A DNA stretch of 28,290 nucleotides from an uncultured Collinsella sp. Its GTDB lineage: Bacteria; Actinomycetota; Coriobacteriia; Coriobacteriales; Coriobacteriaceae. Under the pieces are notes generated by a model. It did no database searches. It worked only from the letters and a program-made list of their open reading frames with translations, and was not told where the DNA came from. Shown here in pieces: positions 21,505 to 28,290 of this stretch; position 1 is the stretch's first letter, and each line of letters starts with the position of its first letter. The stretch is taken from NCBI GenBank assembly GCA_902496645.1, contig CABVBR010000011.1, positions 1-28,290 on the forward strand. Reading direction: 5' to 3'. The position numbers and the translations under genes were made by a program.

Positions 21505-22321
21505 GGTCAATCACATCCAGGCAGGCCTCGATGGGAAGGCCGGCCGACTTGTCCTCCTGGTCGGCATTGCGCTCGATAAGCTCAGCCACCACACGCATGG
21601 CATCGGCCGTCGCGCGCTGCAGACTCCAACCGGCCATCGCGCGGCCGACGAGCACCGCCGAGAACGTGTCGCCCGTGCCCGGGAAATAAACCGGAATGAG
21701 CTCAAAGGGAATCGTAAAGTACTCCCCCGCCACATGGTCGTAACCGATAACCGCGTTCGTGCCATTGACTACGGCGCTCGTAATGACCACAGATTTGGCA
21801 CCCAGCTCGCGCACGGCGTCCACAAGGTCACGGGCCTCATCGGGCGTAATTTGCTCGGCGATAGGCCTATCGGCAAGCAGGCACGCCTCAGTATAGTTGG
21901 GTACCGCGTAGTCTGCGCACTCCAGCAGGTGCCGCATAAGGCCAATCGTGGACTCGGGCACGCCGGCGTAGAGCTTACCGTTGTCGCCCATGATGGGGTC
22001 GACGAACACCTTGGTGCCCTTTTGCGCACGGCGGTGGCAAAAGTCCGAGATGATGCGCGTCTCTTCCTCGGTCACGATAAAGCCGGTCGAGATGGCGTCG
22101 AACTCAAAGCCGAGCTCCTCCCAGATGGCGAGGCTTTGGCGCACGTACTCGGTGGTGTCGTGGATGTAGAACTTGGGGTAGTTGAGCGTATCGGAAACGA
22201 GCGCCGTCGGCAGGTTATGGATACGGTAGCCCATGTGCGACAGCACCGGCAGCATGGCGGAAAGCGCGACCTTGCCGTAGCCGCACATATCGTTAATCAG
22301 CAGCAGCTGAGTATTCTTCAT
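21497..22321 (-). CDS. pdxY: pyridoxal/pyridoxamine kinase (PdxY/PdxK-like)
   Basis: A 274-residue ribokinase-superfamily enzyme that phosphorylates B6 vitamers with ATP in the salvage of pyridoxal phosphate. Seen: INDMCGYGKVALSAMLPVL near the N-terminus, VDPIMGDNGKLYAG, VPNYTEACLLAD, and the C-terminal GTGDTFSAVL anion hole with the catalytic Asp, all typical of pyridoxal kinases. Length is normal. AAGGGGG lies eight bases before the ATG. It shares eight bases with the following TIGR04076-like gene. It diverges from the Fic gene across 221 bp. Confidence 0.9.
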   Translation of the reverse strand: MKNTQLLLINDMCGYGKVALSAMLPVLSHMGYRIHNLPTALVSDTLNYPKFYIHDTTEYVRQSLAIWEELGFEFDAISTGFIVTEEETRIISDFCHRRAQKGTKVFVDPIMGDNGKLYAGVPESTIGLMRHLLECADYAVPNYTEACLLADRPIAEQITPDEARDLVDAVRELGAKSVVITSAVVNGTNAVIGYDHVAGEYFTIPFELIPVYFPGTGDTFSAVLVGRAMAGWSLQRATADAMRVVAELIERNADQEDKSAGLPIEACLDVIDHE

Positions 22322-22414
22322 GAGTGTCCCCCTTGGATCGGGCGCAGCGCAACGGCGCCACAGTGCGACTAAGTGTAGCGCAGTGCAATCTAAGTCTTGC
22401 CTTCGGATGTAAGA

Positions 22415-22532
22415 CCAAGTTTGGGCGTAATTTTGTTCTTAGAGTTTTTCTGACGCTTCTTATTACAGAAACTTGGCCTTAGAAGGCGCTATAAAATTCT
22501 AAGAACAAGTTTTGGCTCAAATTTGTTCTTAG
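22415..22532 (+). promoter_or_regulatory. promoter region of the Fic gene with repeated TTCTTAG half-sites
   Basis: TTGTTCTTAG occurs at 22433-22442 and 22523-22532, and inverted (CTAAGAACAA) at 22499-22508. CTTAGAA/TTCTAAG (22478-22484 with 22497-22503) flanks TATAAAAT (22490-22497), a likely -10 box. CCAAGTTT/AAACTTGG (22415-22422 with 22469-22476) is a further pair. The last half-site overlaps the weak ribosome binding site AGGA. The protein's own C-terminal winged helix may bind here. Confidence 0.55.
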
Positions 22533-22542
22533 GACACTAACG

Positions 22543-23715
22543 ATGCTCGCACCCATCACACCCGGACGACAGGGAAACGTCAGGCACAACCTTTCAGGAG
22601 CCCTCGCCTATGATTCGTTTAGACCCGCCAATATGGATTCATTCTTTCCAATCAATTTATCCGCTGATTCCATGCGGCTTGTCTCCGATTGCCGCGCCAT
22701 ACTCGGCGAGGTTGAGGGCATGTCTCGCTTTGTTCCGAACATCGACATGTACCTTTCTATGTACGTTCGCAAGGAAGCGCTCTTGTCCTCTCAAATCGAG
22801 GGTACGCAATGTACGTTCGATGATGTTCTTGACCCGTCAAACGAATCCAATGCGAGCCGGGACCTAACCGACGTCGTCAACTACACTCGAGCGGTGCAGC
22901 AGGCGACCAAGCTCATGGAGGAACTGCCACTCTGTATGAGGCTGCTCAAATCCGTCCATGCCACATTGCTTGGAAATGGCAGAGGCTCCGACAAGACGCC
23001 GGGCCAGTTCAGGACGACTCAGAACTGGGTCGGACCAAACGGCTGCACGCTCAATGAGGCCCCGTATGTCCCTCCCAACACGGAGGATATGAAGGAGGCA
23101 CTTGGCGACCTCGAGCTTTTCATCAACGAGCGTAACGACATCGATCCGGTCATCAAGGCCGCTTTGGTGCACTACCAGTTTGAAACCACACACCCGTTCC
23201 TCGACGGCAACGGACGCCTCGGGCGTCTGCTCATCCTCCTTTCGCTCATACATGATGGGGCGCTCACCAAGCCGGTCATCTACCCCTCGTATGAGCTCAA
23301 ACGACACAGGAGCGAATACTACGATTGGCTTATGCGCGTAAGGCAGAAAGGCGATTTTGAGGGATGGGTTTCGTTTTTCAGTACCTGCTTGCTTGCAAGC
23401 GCACGCGAGGCACGGGATTCGATGCGGAAGCTTGTCGACCTCCATTCGGAAACCGAAAGGCTGATTCGCGAAAAGGCGGGAAGGGCTACGACGAACGCCC
23501 TTATGCTACTCGACCTTCTCGAGGGCAATCCGATCGTCGACACCGCCTTTGTGTCTGAACGAATGCAGATTAGCAGATCGAGCGCAAACAACCTTATATC
23601 CCAATTTACCGATTGGGGCATTCTTGTCCAACGCGATACGAGCAGGAAACGATACCGCACGTTTTCATATGAGCCATATCTCGCCATCCTCCGAACCGGC
23701 GACGAGCCGCTCTAA
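22543..23715 (+). CDS. Fic-domain protein, class II, with C-terminal winged helix
   Basis: A 390-residue protein expected to transfer AMP from ATP to a protein target. Seen: the inhibitory helix SSQIEG (Ser82, Glu86, Gly87) ahead of the catalytic core, which defines class II; the active-site loop HPFLDGNGRLGR (217-228) with His217 and both arginines; and a C-terminal winged-helix region (about 318-385, VSERMQISRSSANNLISQFTDWGIL). All catalytic and inhibitory residues are kept, so it should be active but self-restrained. The ATG at 22543 has AGGA eight bases upstream. No antitoxin gene is adjacent, as expected for self-inhibited Fic proteins. The coding region appears less GC-rich than neighbours. 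Target unknown. Confidence 0.9.
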   Translation: MLAPITPGRQGNVRHNLSGALAYDSFRPANMDSFFPINLSADSMRLVSDCRAILGEVEGMSRFVPNIDMYLSMYVRKEALLSSQIEGTQCTFDDVLDPSNESNASRDLTDVVNYTRAVQQATKLMEELPLCMRLLKSVHATLLGNGRGSDKTPGQFRTTQNWVGPNGCTLNEAPYVPPNTEDMKEALGDLELFINERNDIDPVIKAALVHYQFETTHPFLDGNGRLGRLLILLSLIHDGALTKPVIYPSYELKRHRSEYYDWLMRVRQKGDFEGWVSFFSTCLLASAREARDSMRKLVDLHSETERLIREKAGRATTNALMLLDLLEGNPIVDTAFVSERMQISRSSANNLISQFTDWGILVQRDTSRKRYRTFSYEPYLAILRTGDEPL

Positions 23716-23728
23716 GTCCCGGAAAGCC

Positions 23729-23766
23729 AAGGGGGCGAAACCGGCAACTGTCAGTCTCGCCCCCTT
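23729..23766 (+). terminator. hairpin after the Fic gene
   Basis: AAGGGGGCGA (23729-23738), 18-base loop, TCGCCCCCTT (23757-23766): a perfect 10-bp stem 13 bases past the stop codon. No long T-run follows (AATGAACC), so termination would be weak or factor-assisted. Confidence 0.5.
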
Positions 23767-23870
23767 AATGAACCCTATCGGAAACTCCGGGATACGCCGT
23801 GGCCCGCTGAATCTACGCTGCAAAGACTGTCCAAGATTCCCCTGGCACCGGCATCCCAGCACTGCCACAA

Positions 23871-23933
23871 AATCGATTCGGTACCTTGACAATCAGTTAG
23901 GTACCTCTAGAATCACTTAGGTACAAAACAATC
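23871..23933 (+). promoter_or_regulatory. marR-ABC operon promoter embedded in a 20-bp tandem repeat
   Basis: TTGACA (23886-23891), 16-base spacer, TAGAAT (23908-23913) is a strong sigma70-type promoter. The palindrome GGTACC occurs at 23880, 23900 and, as GGTACA, 23920: exactly 20 bp apart. The flanks repeat too, as AATC at 23871, 23891 and 23911 followed by GATTC, AGTTA and ACTTA. The repeats cover the -35 and -10 boxes, so a protein bound on one face of the helix would block the promoter. MarR is the obvious candidate. Confidence 0.7.
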
Positions 23934-23969
23934 TCTCTGCCTAGCTAAAGAAAGGAGCGAGGCTTAGAT

Positions 23970-24473
23970 ATGTGTGTTGAAGCACTCGTCCTTCCGCATG
24001 AGCCCGGCGGTGACCCGTCGCAACCGGTAGACATACCCGAAGCGGTCAGCGCCGAAGACAAACTCGCCAAGCGCATCCTGAGCGGCCTGGGTTTTTGCGG
24101 CCATTACATGCATTTTCATGGCGAAGGCGTGTCCGGCAAGGCGCCCATCATCTGCCTGCTGGCCAAGCAGCCCGGCGGCGAGATGTCGCAGCAGGAACTC
24201 GGCATGCACTTTGACCTCAAGCCGGGGTCGCTTTCCGAGATCCTGTCCAAGCTCGAGGTCAACGGCCTCATTGAACGCAGCCGTAACCCCAAGGATCGAC
24301 GGCAACTCACCATTCGCCTGACCGAAACCGGCCGGGAAAACGCCCGCATCGACCAGGCGGCCCGCATTCGCTTTAGAGAACGGGCCTTTAGCGCGCTCAC
24401 CCACGACGAGCGCGAGCAGCTCGCCGAAATGCTCGAGAAAATCCGTGTAACCTGGGAGGAACTGGATGATTAA
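23970..24473 (+). CDS. MarR-family transcriptional regulator
   Basis: A 167-residue winged-helix regulator. Residues 1-30 are an acidic, Pro-rich tail. The MarR fold follows, with GEMSQQELGMHFDLKPGSLSEILSKLEVNGLI as the DNA-binding helices and NPKDRRQLTIRLTETG as the wing. The C-terminal helix (about 120-165) dimerises. AAAGGAG lies 12 bases before the ATG and GAGG seven bases before it. The gene shares eight bases (ATGATTAA) with the next gene, so the three genes form one coupled operon. It probably represses its own operon by binding the 20-bp repeats at 23871-23933 and is released by a substrate of the exporter. Confidence 0.9.
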   Translation: MCVEALVLPHEPGGDPSQPVDIPEAVSAEDKLAKRILSGLGFCGHYMHFHGEGVSGKAPIICLLAKQPGGEMSQQELGMHFDLKPGSLSEILSKLEVNGLIERSRNPKDRRQLTIRLTETGRENARIDQAARIRFRERAFSALTHDEREQLAEMLEKIRVTWEELDD

Positions 24474-26280
24474 AACCCTCATGGGAAGCATTCGCGACTA
24501 TATGAAAGTCACCGTTGCCACGCCGTTGCTCGTGCTTGGCGAGGTGCTCTGCGAGATGCTGATTCCATTTATCACCGCCAACCTGATCGACGCCATCAAA
24601 GACGGCGCCACCGTAGCCGAGATGCTTCCCACCGCAGGCTTTTTGGTGCTCATCGCGCTAACATCCCTTGCTTTTGGCGCCGCGGCCGGCGTCACCTGCA
24701 GCCATGCGAGCTGCGGGTTCGCCAAGAACCTGCGTCACGACCTGTTCTACAAGATCCAGACGTTCAGCTTTGCCAACATCGATGAGTTCTCGAGCTCCTC
24801 GCTCGTCACGCGCCTGACCACCGACATCAACAACGTGCAGCAGGCCTTTATGATGATCATCCGTATCGCCGTGCGCGCGCCGCTGGTATTGATCTTCGCC
24901 TTTACCATGGCATTTATCATGGGCGGCAGCGTTGCCATGGTCTACCTGATCATCATTCCGCTGCTGGGCTTTGGACTGTTCTTTATCATCTTTAAGGTGC
25001 GCCCCATCTTCTCGCGCGTGTTCCACAAGTACGACGCCCTTAACGAGTCCGTCGAGGAAAACGTCACCGGCATGCGCGTGGTCAAGAGCTATGTGCGCGA
25101 AGACTTTGAGAAGGAGAAGTTCGCGACCGCCGCACGCGACGTCCAGATGGACTTCACCCGCGCCGAGAAGCTGCTCGCCTTTAACAACCCCATGATGAAC
25201 ATCTGCGTCAACGGCGCGTTTGTCGTCATCATCTACCTGGGCTCCAAGCTCATCATCACGAGCCAGGGAACGCTGTTCGACGTGGGCCAGCTCTCCTCGA
25301 TCTTTACCTATGGCTTCCAGATCCTCATGAGCCTGATGCAGCTGTCGATGATCTTTGTCATGGTGACCATGGCCGACGAATCGGCGCACCGCATTACCGA
25401 GGTGCTGGCCGCCGAGCCCACGATCGCCGATCCCGCCGAGCCCGTGCTCGAGGTCGCCGACGGCTCCATCGACTTTGACCACGTGAGCTTTAAGTATTCC
25501 GCGCATGCGAAGCGCCAGGCGCTCGACGATATCGACCTGCACATTAAGAGCGGCGAGACCATCGGCATCATCGGCGGCACCGGCTCGGCCAAGTCCACGC
25601 TTGTAAACCTCATCGCCCGCCTGTACGACGCCACCGAAGGCACCGTGCGCGTAGGCGGCATGGACGTGCGCGACTACGACTTGGACGCGCTGCGCCACCA
25701 GGTCGCTATGGTGCTACAGAAAAACGTGCTGTTTAGCGGCACCATCGCCGAGAACCTGCGCTGGGGCGACCCGAATGCCACCGACGAGGAGGTCCGCGAG
25801 GCGGCACATCTGGCCTGCGCCGATGAGTTTGTCGACGGTTTCCCCAAGGGCTACGACACCTGGATCGAGCAGGGCGGCTCCAATGTTTCCGGCGGTCAGA
25901 AGCAGCGCCTGTGCATTGCGCGTGCCCTGCTGCGTCGCCCCAAGATCTTGATCCTGGACGACTCCACCAGCGCCGTCGACACCAAGACCGACGCCAAGAT
26001 TCGCGCAGGGCTGGCAAGCTATCTGCCCAACACGACCAAGCTCATCATCGCCCAGCGCATCAGCTCCGTGCAGGACGCAGACCGCATCATCGTCATGGAG
26101 GGCGGCCGCATCGCTCAGATCGGCAACCACGATGAGCTACTCAAGACAAGCGAGATCTACCGCGAGACCTTTACCTCGCAAAACAAGATGTCTGCCGAGG
26201 GCGAAGGGGCCAGCGAGGCCGACACCGAGGCATCCGTAACGCAAGCTCAGACCCAGGAAGGAGGCGAGGCACATGAGTAA
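24466..26280 (+). CDS. ABC exporter half-transporter with degenerate site (BmrC-like)
   Basis: A 604-residue fused membrane/ATPase subunit. Six hydrophobic helices occupy about residues 15-300. The nucleotide-binding domain follows: Walker A GGTGSAKST (about 370-378), signature VSGGQ (about 475), and Walker B LILDD (about 495). The catalytic glutamate after Walker B is Asp, the hallmark of the inactive site in heterodimeric exporters such as BmrCD or TM287/288. Walker A also has Ala for the usual Gly. The start overlaps marR, and the end overlaps the partner gene in ATGAGTAA. With that partner it should export drugs or peptides, using mainly one ATP site. Confidence 0.92.
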   Translation: MIKTLMGSIRDYMKVTVATPLLVLGEVLCEMLIPFITANLIDAIKDGATVAEMLPTAGFLVLIALTSLAFGAAAGVTCSHASCGFAKNLRHDLFYKIQTFSFANIDEFSSSSLVTRLTTDINNVQQAFMMIIRIAVRAPLVLIFAFTMAFIMGGSVAMVYLIIIPLLGFGLFFIIFKVRPIFSRVFHKYDALNESVEENVTGMRVVKSYVREDFEKEKFATAARDVQMDFTRAEKLLAFNNPMMNICVNGAFVVIIYLGSKLIITSQGTLFDVGQLSSIFTYGFQILMSLMQLSMIFVMVTMADESAHRITEVLAAEPTIADPAEPVLEVADGSIDFDHVSFKYSAHAKRQALDDIDLHIKSGETIGIIGGTGSAKSTLVNLIARLYDATEGTVRVGGMDVRDYDLDALRHQVAMVLQKNVLFSGTIAENLRWGDPNATDEEVREAAHLACADEFVDGFPKGYDTWIEQGGSNVSGGQKQRLCIARALLRRPKILILDDSTSAVDTKTDAKIRAGLASYLPNTTKLIIAQRISSVQDADRIIVMEGGRIAQIGNHDELLKTSEIYRETFTSQNKMSAEGEGASEADTEASVTQAQTQEGGEAHE

Positions 26281-28192
26281 GGCAACGACCGCCGAGCGCG
26301 CGCTCAACCGCAAGGGCGGCACCATGTCGCGCCTCATCAAGACGCTCTTTGGCTTCTACCCCGTGCTTTTGCCCCTCGTCGTCGTCGGCGTGGTGCTCTG
26401 CGCCATCATCAACTCCATCGGCGCGACCTTCCTTCAGAGCGCCCTGCAGATTATTAGCGAATCGTGGCAGTCGGGCGATTGGGAAGCCGCGCAGCCCAAG
26501 ATCGCACAGCTCGTGACCACCCTCGCCTGCATCTACGGCGTCGGCATCTTGTCCTCGCTCTTCTGGAACCGCGCCATGGCCATCGTCACGCAGGGCTCGC
26601 TCGAGAAGCTGCGCGAGAAGATGTTCAACCGCATGCAGGACCTGCCGATTCGCTACTTCGACACGCACCAGCGCGGCGACATCATGAGCCACTACACCAA
26701 CGACATCGACACGCTGCGCCAGATGATCAGCCAGTCGCTGCCCAACCTGCTCATGACGACCATCGTCATCGTCACGGTGTTCTTTATCATGCTGTACTAC
26801 AGCGTGTGGATGTGCCTGGTCATTGTGGCCGGCGTCGTCTTTATGACCTTTATGACCAAGCTGCTCGGTTCCAACTCCGCGCGTTTCTTTATTGCACAGC
26901 AGACCGAGCTCGGCGTGGTCGAGGGCCATATCGAGGAAGTCATGAACGGCCAGAAGGTCGTCAAGGCATTCTGCCACGAGTCTGCCGCCGAGGCCGATTT
27001 TGACGAGCGCAACGAAAAGCTCTTCGAGGTCTCGCAGAAGGCCAACATGTACGCCAACATCCTCATGCCCATCCTTATGAACCTGGGCAACCTGCTCTAC
27101 GTGCTGGTCGCACTGGCCGGCGGCATTTTCCTGGCGCTGGGCGTGCCCAACCTGAGCATCTCGGGCATGGCGCTGTCCATCGCCGTCGTGGTGCCGTTCC
27201 TCAACATGACCAAGCAGTTCTGCGGACAGATCGGTCAGATCTCGCAGCAGATCAACGCCGTGGTCATGGGCCTCGCCGGCGCCGACCGCATCTTTGAGCT
27301 CATCGACGAGGAGCCCGAGGCCGACGAAGGCTACGTGACGCTCGTCAACGCGCAGGTGAACCCCGAGACATGGGAGTTCGAGGAGGCCGACCACCACACC
27401 GGCATGTGGGCATGGAAACACCCGCACCGCGCAACCGGCGAGATCGAGTACGTACCGCTGCGCGGCGACCTGGTCATGGACAACGTCGACTTTGGCTACA
27501 CGCCCGACCACGAGGTGCTGCACGGCGTGTCCGTGTTTGCCAAGCCGGGCCAGAAGGTCGCGTTTGTCGGCGCCACCGGTGCCGGTAAGACGACCATCAC
27601 CAACCTCATCAACCGTTTCTATGACATCGCCGACGGCAAGATTCGCTACGACGGCATCAACGTCAACAAGATCCGCAAGGCCGATCTGCGCCGCTCGCTG
27701 GGCGTCGTGCTGCAGGACGTGAACCTGTTCACCGGCACCGTGATGGATAACATCCGCTACGGCAACCTAGACGCTACCGACGAGGAGTGCATCGCGGCGG
27801 CCAAGCTCGCGGGCGCGGATGACTTTATCACCCGCCTGCCCGACGGCTACGACACCATGCTCACCGGCAACGGCGCCCAGCTGTCGCAGGGCCAGCGCCA
27901 GCTGATTTCGATCGCCCGCGCCGCCGTCGCCGATCCGCCGGCGATGATTCTGGACGAGGCCACATCGAGCATTGACACCCGCACCGAGGCTATCGTGCAA
28001 GCGGGCATGGACAAGCTCATGGAGGGCCGCACGACGTTTGTCATCGCGCACCGCCTGTCCACTGTGCGCAACTCCGATGCGATCATCTGCCTGGACCACG
28101 GCCGCATCATCGAGCGCGGCAACCACGATGAGCTGATCGCCAAGCGCGGCTACTACTACCAGCTCTACACCGGAGCGTTTGAGCTGGAGTAG
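26273..28192 (+). CDS. ABC exporter half-transporter with canonical site (BmrD-like)
   Basis: A 639-residue partner of the previous subunit. An N-terminal extension (about 1-25) precedes six membrane helices (about 35-330). A 60-residue insert (about 345-405, rich in Glu and Trp, with WAWKHPH) lies between the membrane and ATPase domains, as in BmrD-type subunits. Walker A is GATGAGKTT (about 433-441), the signature is LSQGQ, and Walker B MILDEATSS (about 557-565) has the catalytic glutamate. GGAGG precedes the ATG. Coupled to the upstream gene by an eight-base overlap. The pair has one complete and one degenerate ATP site, the pattern of a heterodimeric multidrug exporter. The substrate is unknown. 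Confidence 0.92.
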   Translation: MSKATTAERALNRKGGTMSRLIKTLFGFYPVLLPLVVVGVVLCAIINSIGATFLQSALQIISESWQSGDWEAAQPKIAQLVTTLACIYGVGILSSLFWNRAMAIVTQGSLEKLREKMFNRMQDLPIRYFDTHQRGDIMSHYTNDIDTLRQMISQSLPNLLMTTIVIVTVFFIMLYYSVWMCLVIVAGVVFMTFMTKLLGSNSARFFIAQQTELGVVEGHIEEVMNGQKVVKAFCHESAAEADFDERNEKLFEVSQKANMYANILMPILMNLGNLLYVLVALAGGIFLALGVPNLSISGMALSIAVVVPFLNMTKQFCGQIGQISQQINAVVMGLAGADRIFELIDEEPEADEGYVTLVNAQVNPETWEFEEADHHTGMWAWKHPHRATGEIEYVPLRGDLVMDNVDFGYTPDHEVLHGVSVFAKPGQKVAFVGATGAGKTTITNLINRFYDIADGKIRYDGINVNKIRKADLRRSLGVVLQDVNLFTGTVMDNIRYGNLDATDEECIAAAKLAGADDFITRLPDGYDTMLTGNGAQLSQGQRQLISIARAAVADPPAMILDEATSSIDTRTEAIVQAGMDKLMEGRTTFVIAHRLSTVRNSDAIICLDHGRIIERGNHDELIAKRGYYYQLYTGAFELE

Positions 28193-28232
28193 GACCGGTT
28201 ACTGACGGAGGGCGCCCCGGGGGCGGGCGGGG

Positions 28233-28290
28233 TATTTCCTCCGTGCTCAAACATTCTCGCTTCGCTGCGAAACTGCGCGCGGAGGAAATA
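28233..28290. repeat. inverted repeat at the window edge after the ABC operon
   Basis: TATTTCCTCCG (28233-28243) pairs perfectly with CGGAGGAAATA (28280-28290), and three more pairs (one G·T) extend inward. The loop region has its own small dyad TTCGC/GCGAA. It lies 40 bp past the last ABC stop and could end the operon, but the following bases are outside the window. The preceding 28200-28232 is G-rich. Confidence 0.6.

Overview
The window is GC-rich (roughly 60 %), densely coded bacterial DNA with 23 protein genes. No rRNA, tRNA, CRISPR array or insertion sequence was found. Gene content (two GH4 phospho-glucosidase/PTS/RpiR sets, an LpdC-type decarboxylase locus, DUF4143 ATPases) and an often repeated palindrome (AATGTGACAAAGGGA and its complement) suggest a gut actinomycete of the Coriobacteriia, probably Collinsella or a relative. 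That assignment is inference from style and family knowledge; no marker gene is present.

Layout. 1-3.6 kb: LacX-type aldose epimerase, a membrane-anchored protein of unknown function, and an AAA ATPase with a DUF4143 tail behind two perfect palindromes, all minus strand. 3.6-9.4 kb, minus strand: an aromatic-acid decarboxylation locus. In transcription order it is an LpdD-like/NUDIX fusion, a DASS-type transporter, an LpdC-like UbiD decarboxylase, a UbiX flavin prenyltransferase and a MerR regulator. 9.6-10.8 kb: a divergent MFS exporter. 11.0-19.1 kb: two paralogous alpha-glucoside modules, each with a GH4 phospho-glucosidase, a PTS EIICB and an RpiR regulator; the GH4-PTS pairs converge on a shared terminator. 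19.1-22.3 kb: a small phosphotyrosine phosphatase, a second DUF4143 ATPase, and a TIGR04076-like protein overlapping a pyridoxal kinase. 22.5-23.7 kb: a class II Fic protein. 23.9-28.2 kb: a MarR-ABC-ABC operon with 8-base overlaps, behind a promoter carrying a 20-bp periodic repeat.

How the genes work together. The decarboxylase locus is nearly self-contained: UbiX makes prenylated FMN, the UbiD enzyme uses it, the transporter would import the acid or exchange it, and MerR may sense it. The most unusual gene is the fusion at 8475-9422. It joins the LpdD-type prenyl-flavin helper domain to an isopentenyl-diphosphate-isomerase-like NUDIX domain. The five metal ligands are kept, but alanine stands where the isomerase has its catalytic cysteine. 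UbiX needs dimethylallyl monophosphate, so this domain may supply or trim the prenyl donor; that is a hypothesis.

The spaces between genes hold many perfect or near-perfect inverted repeats. Some are terminators, some look like operators, and some look like dispersed repeat families that sit against stop codons.
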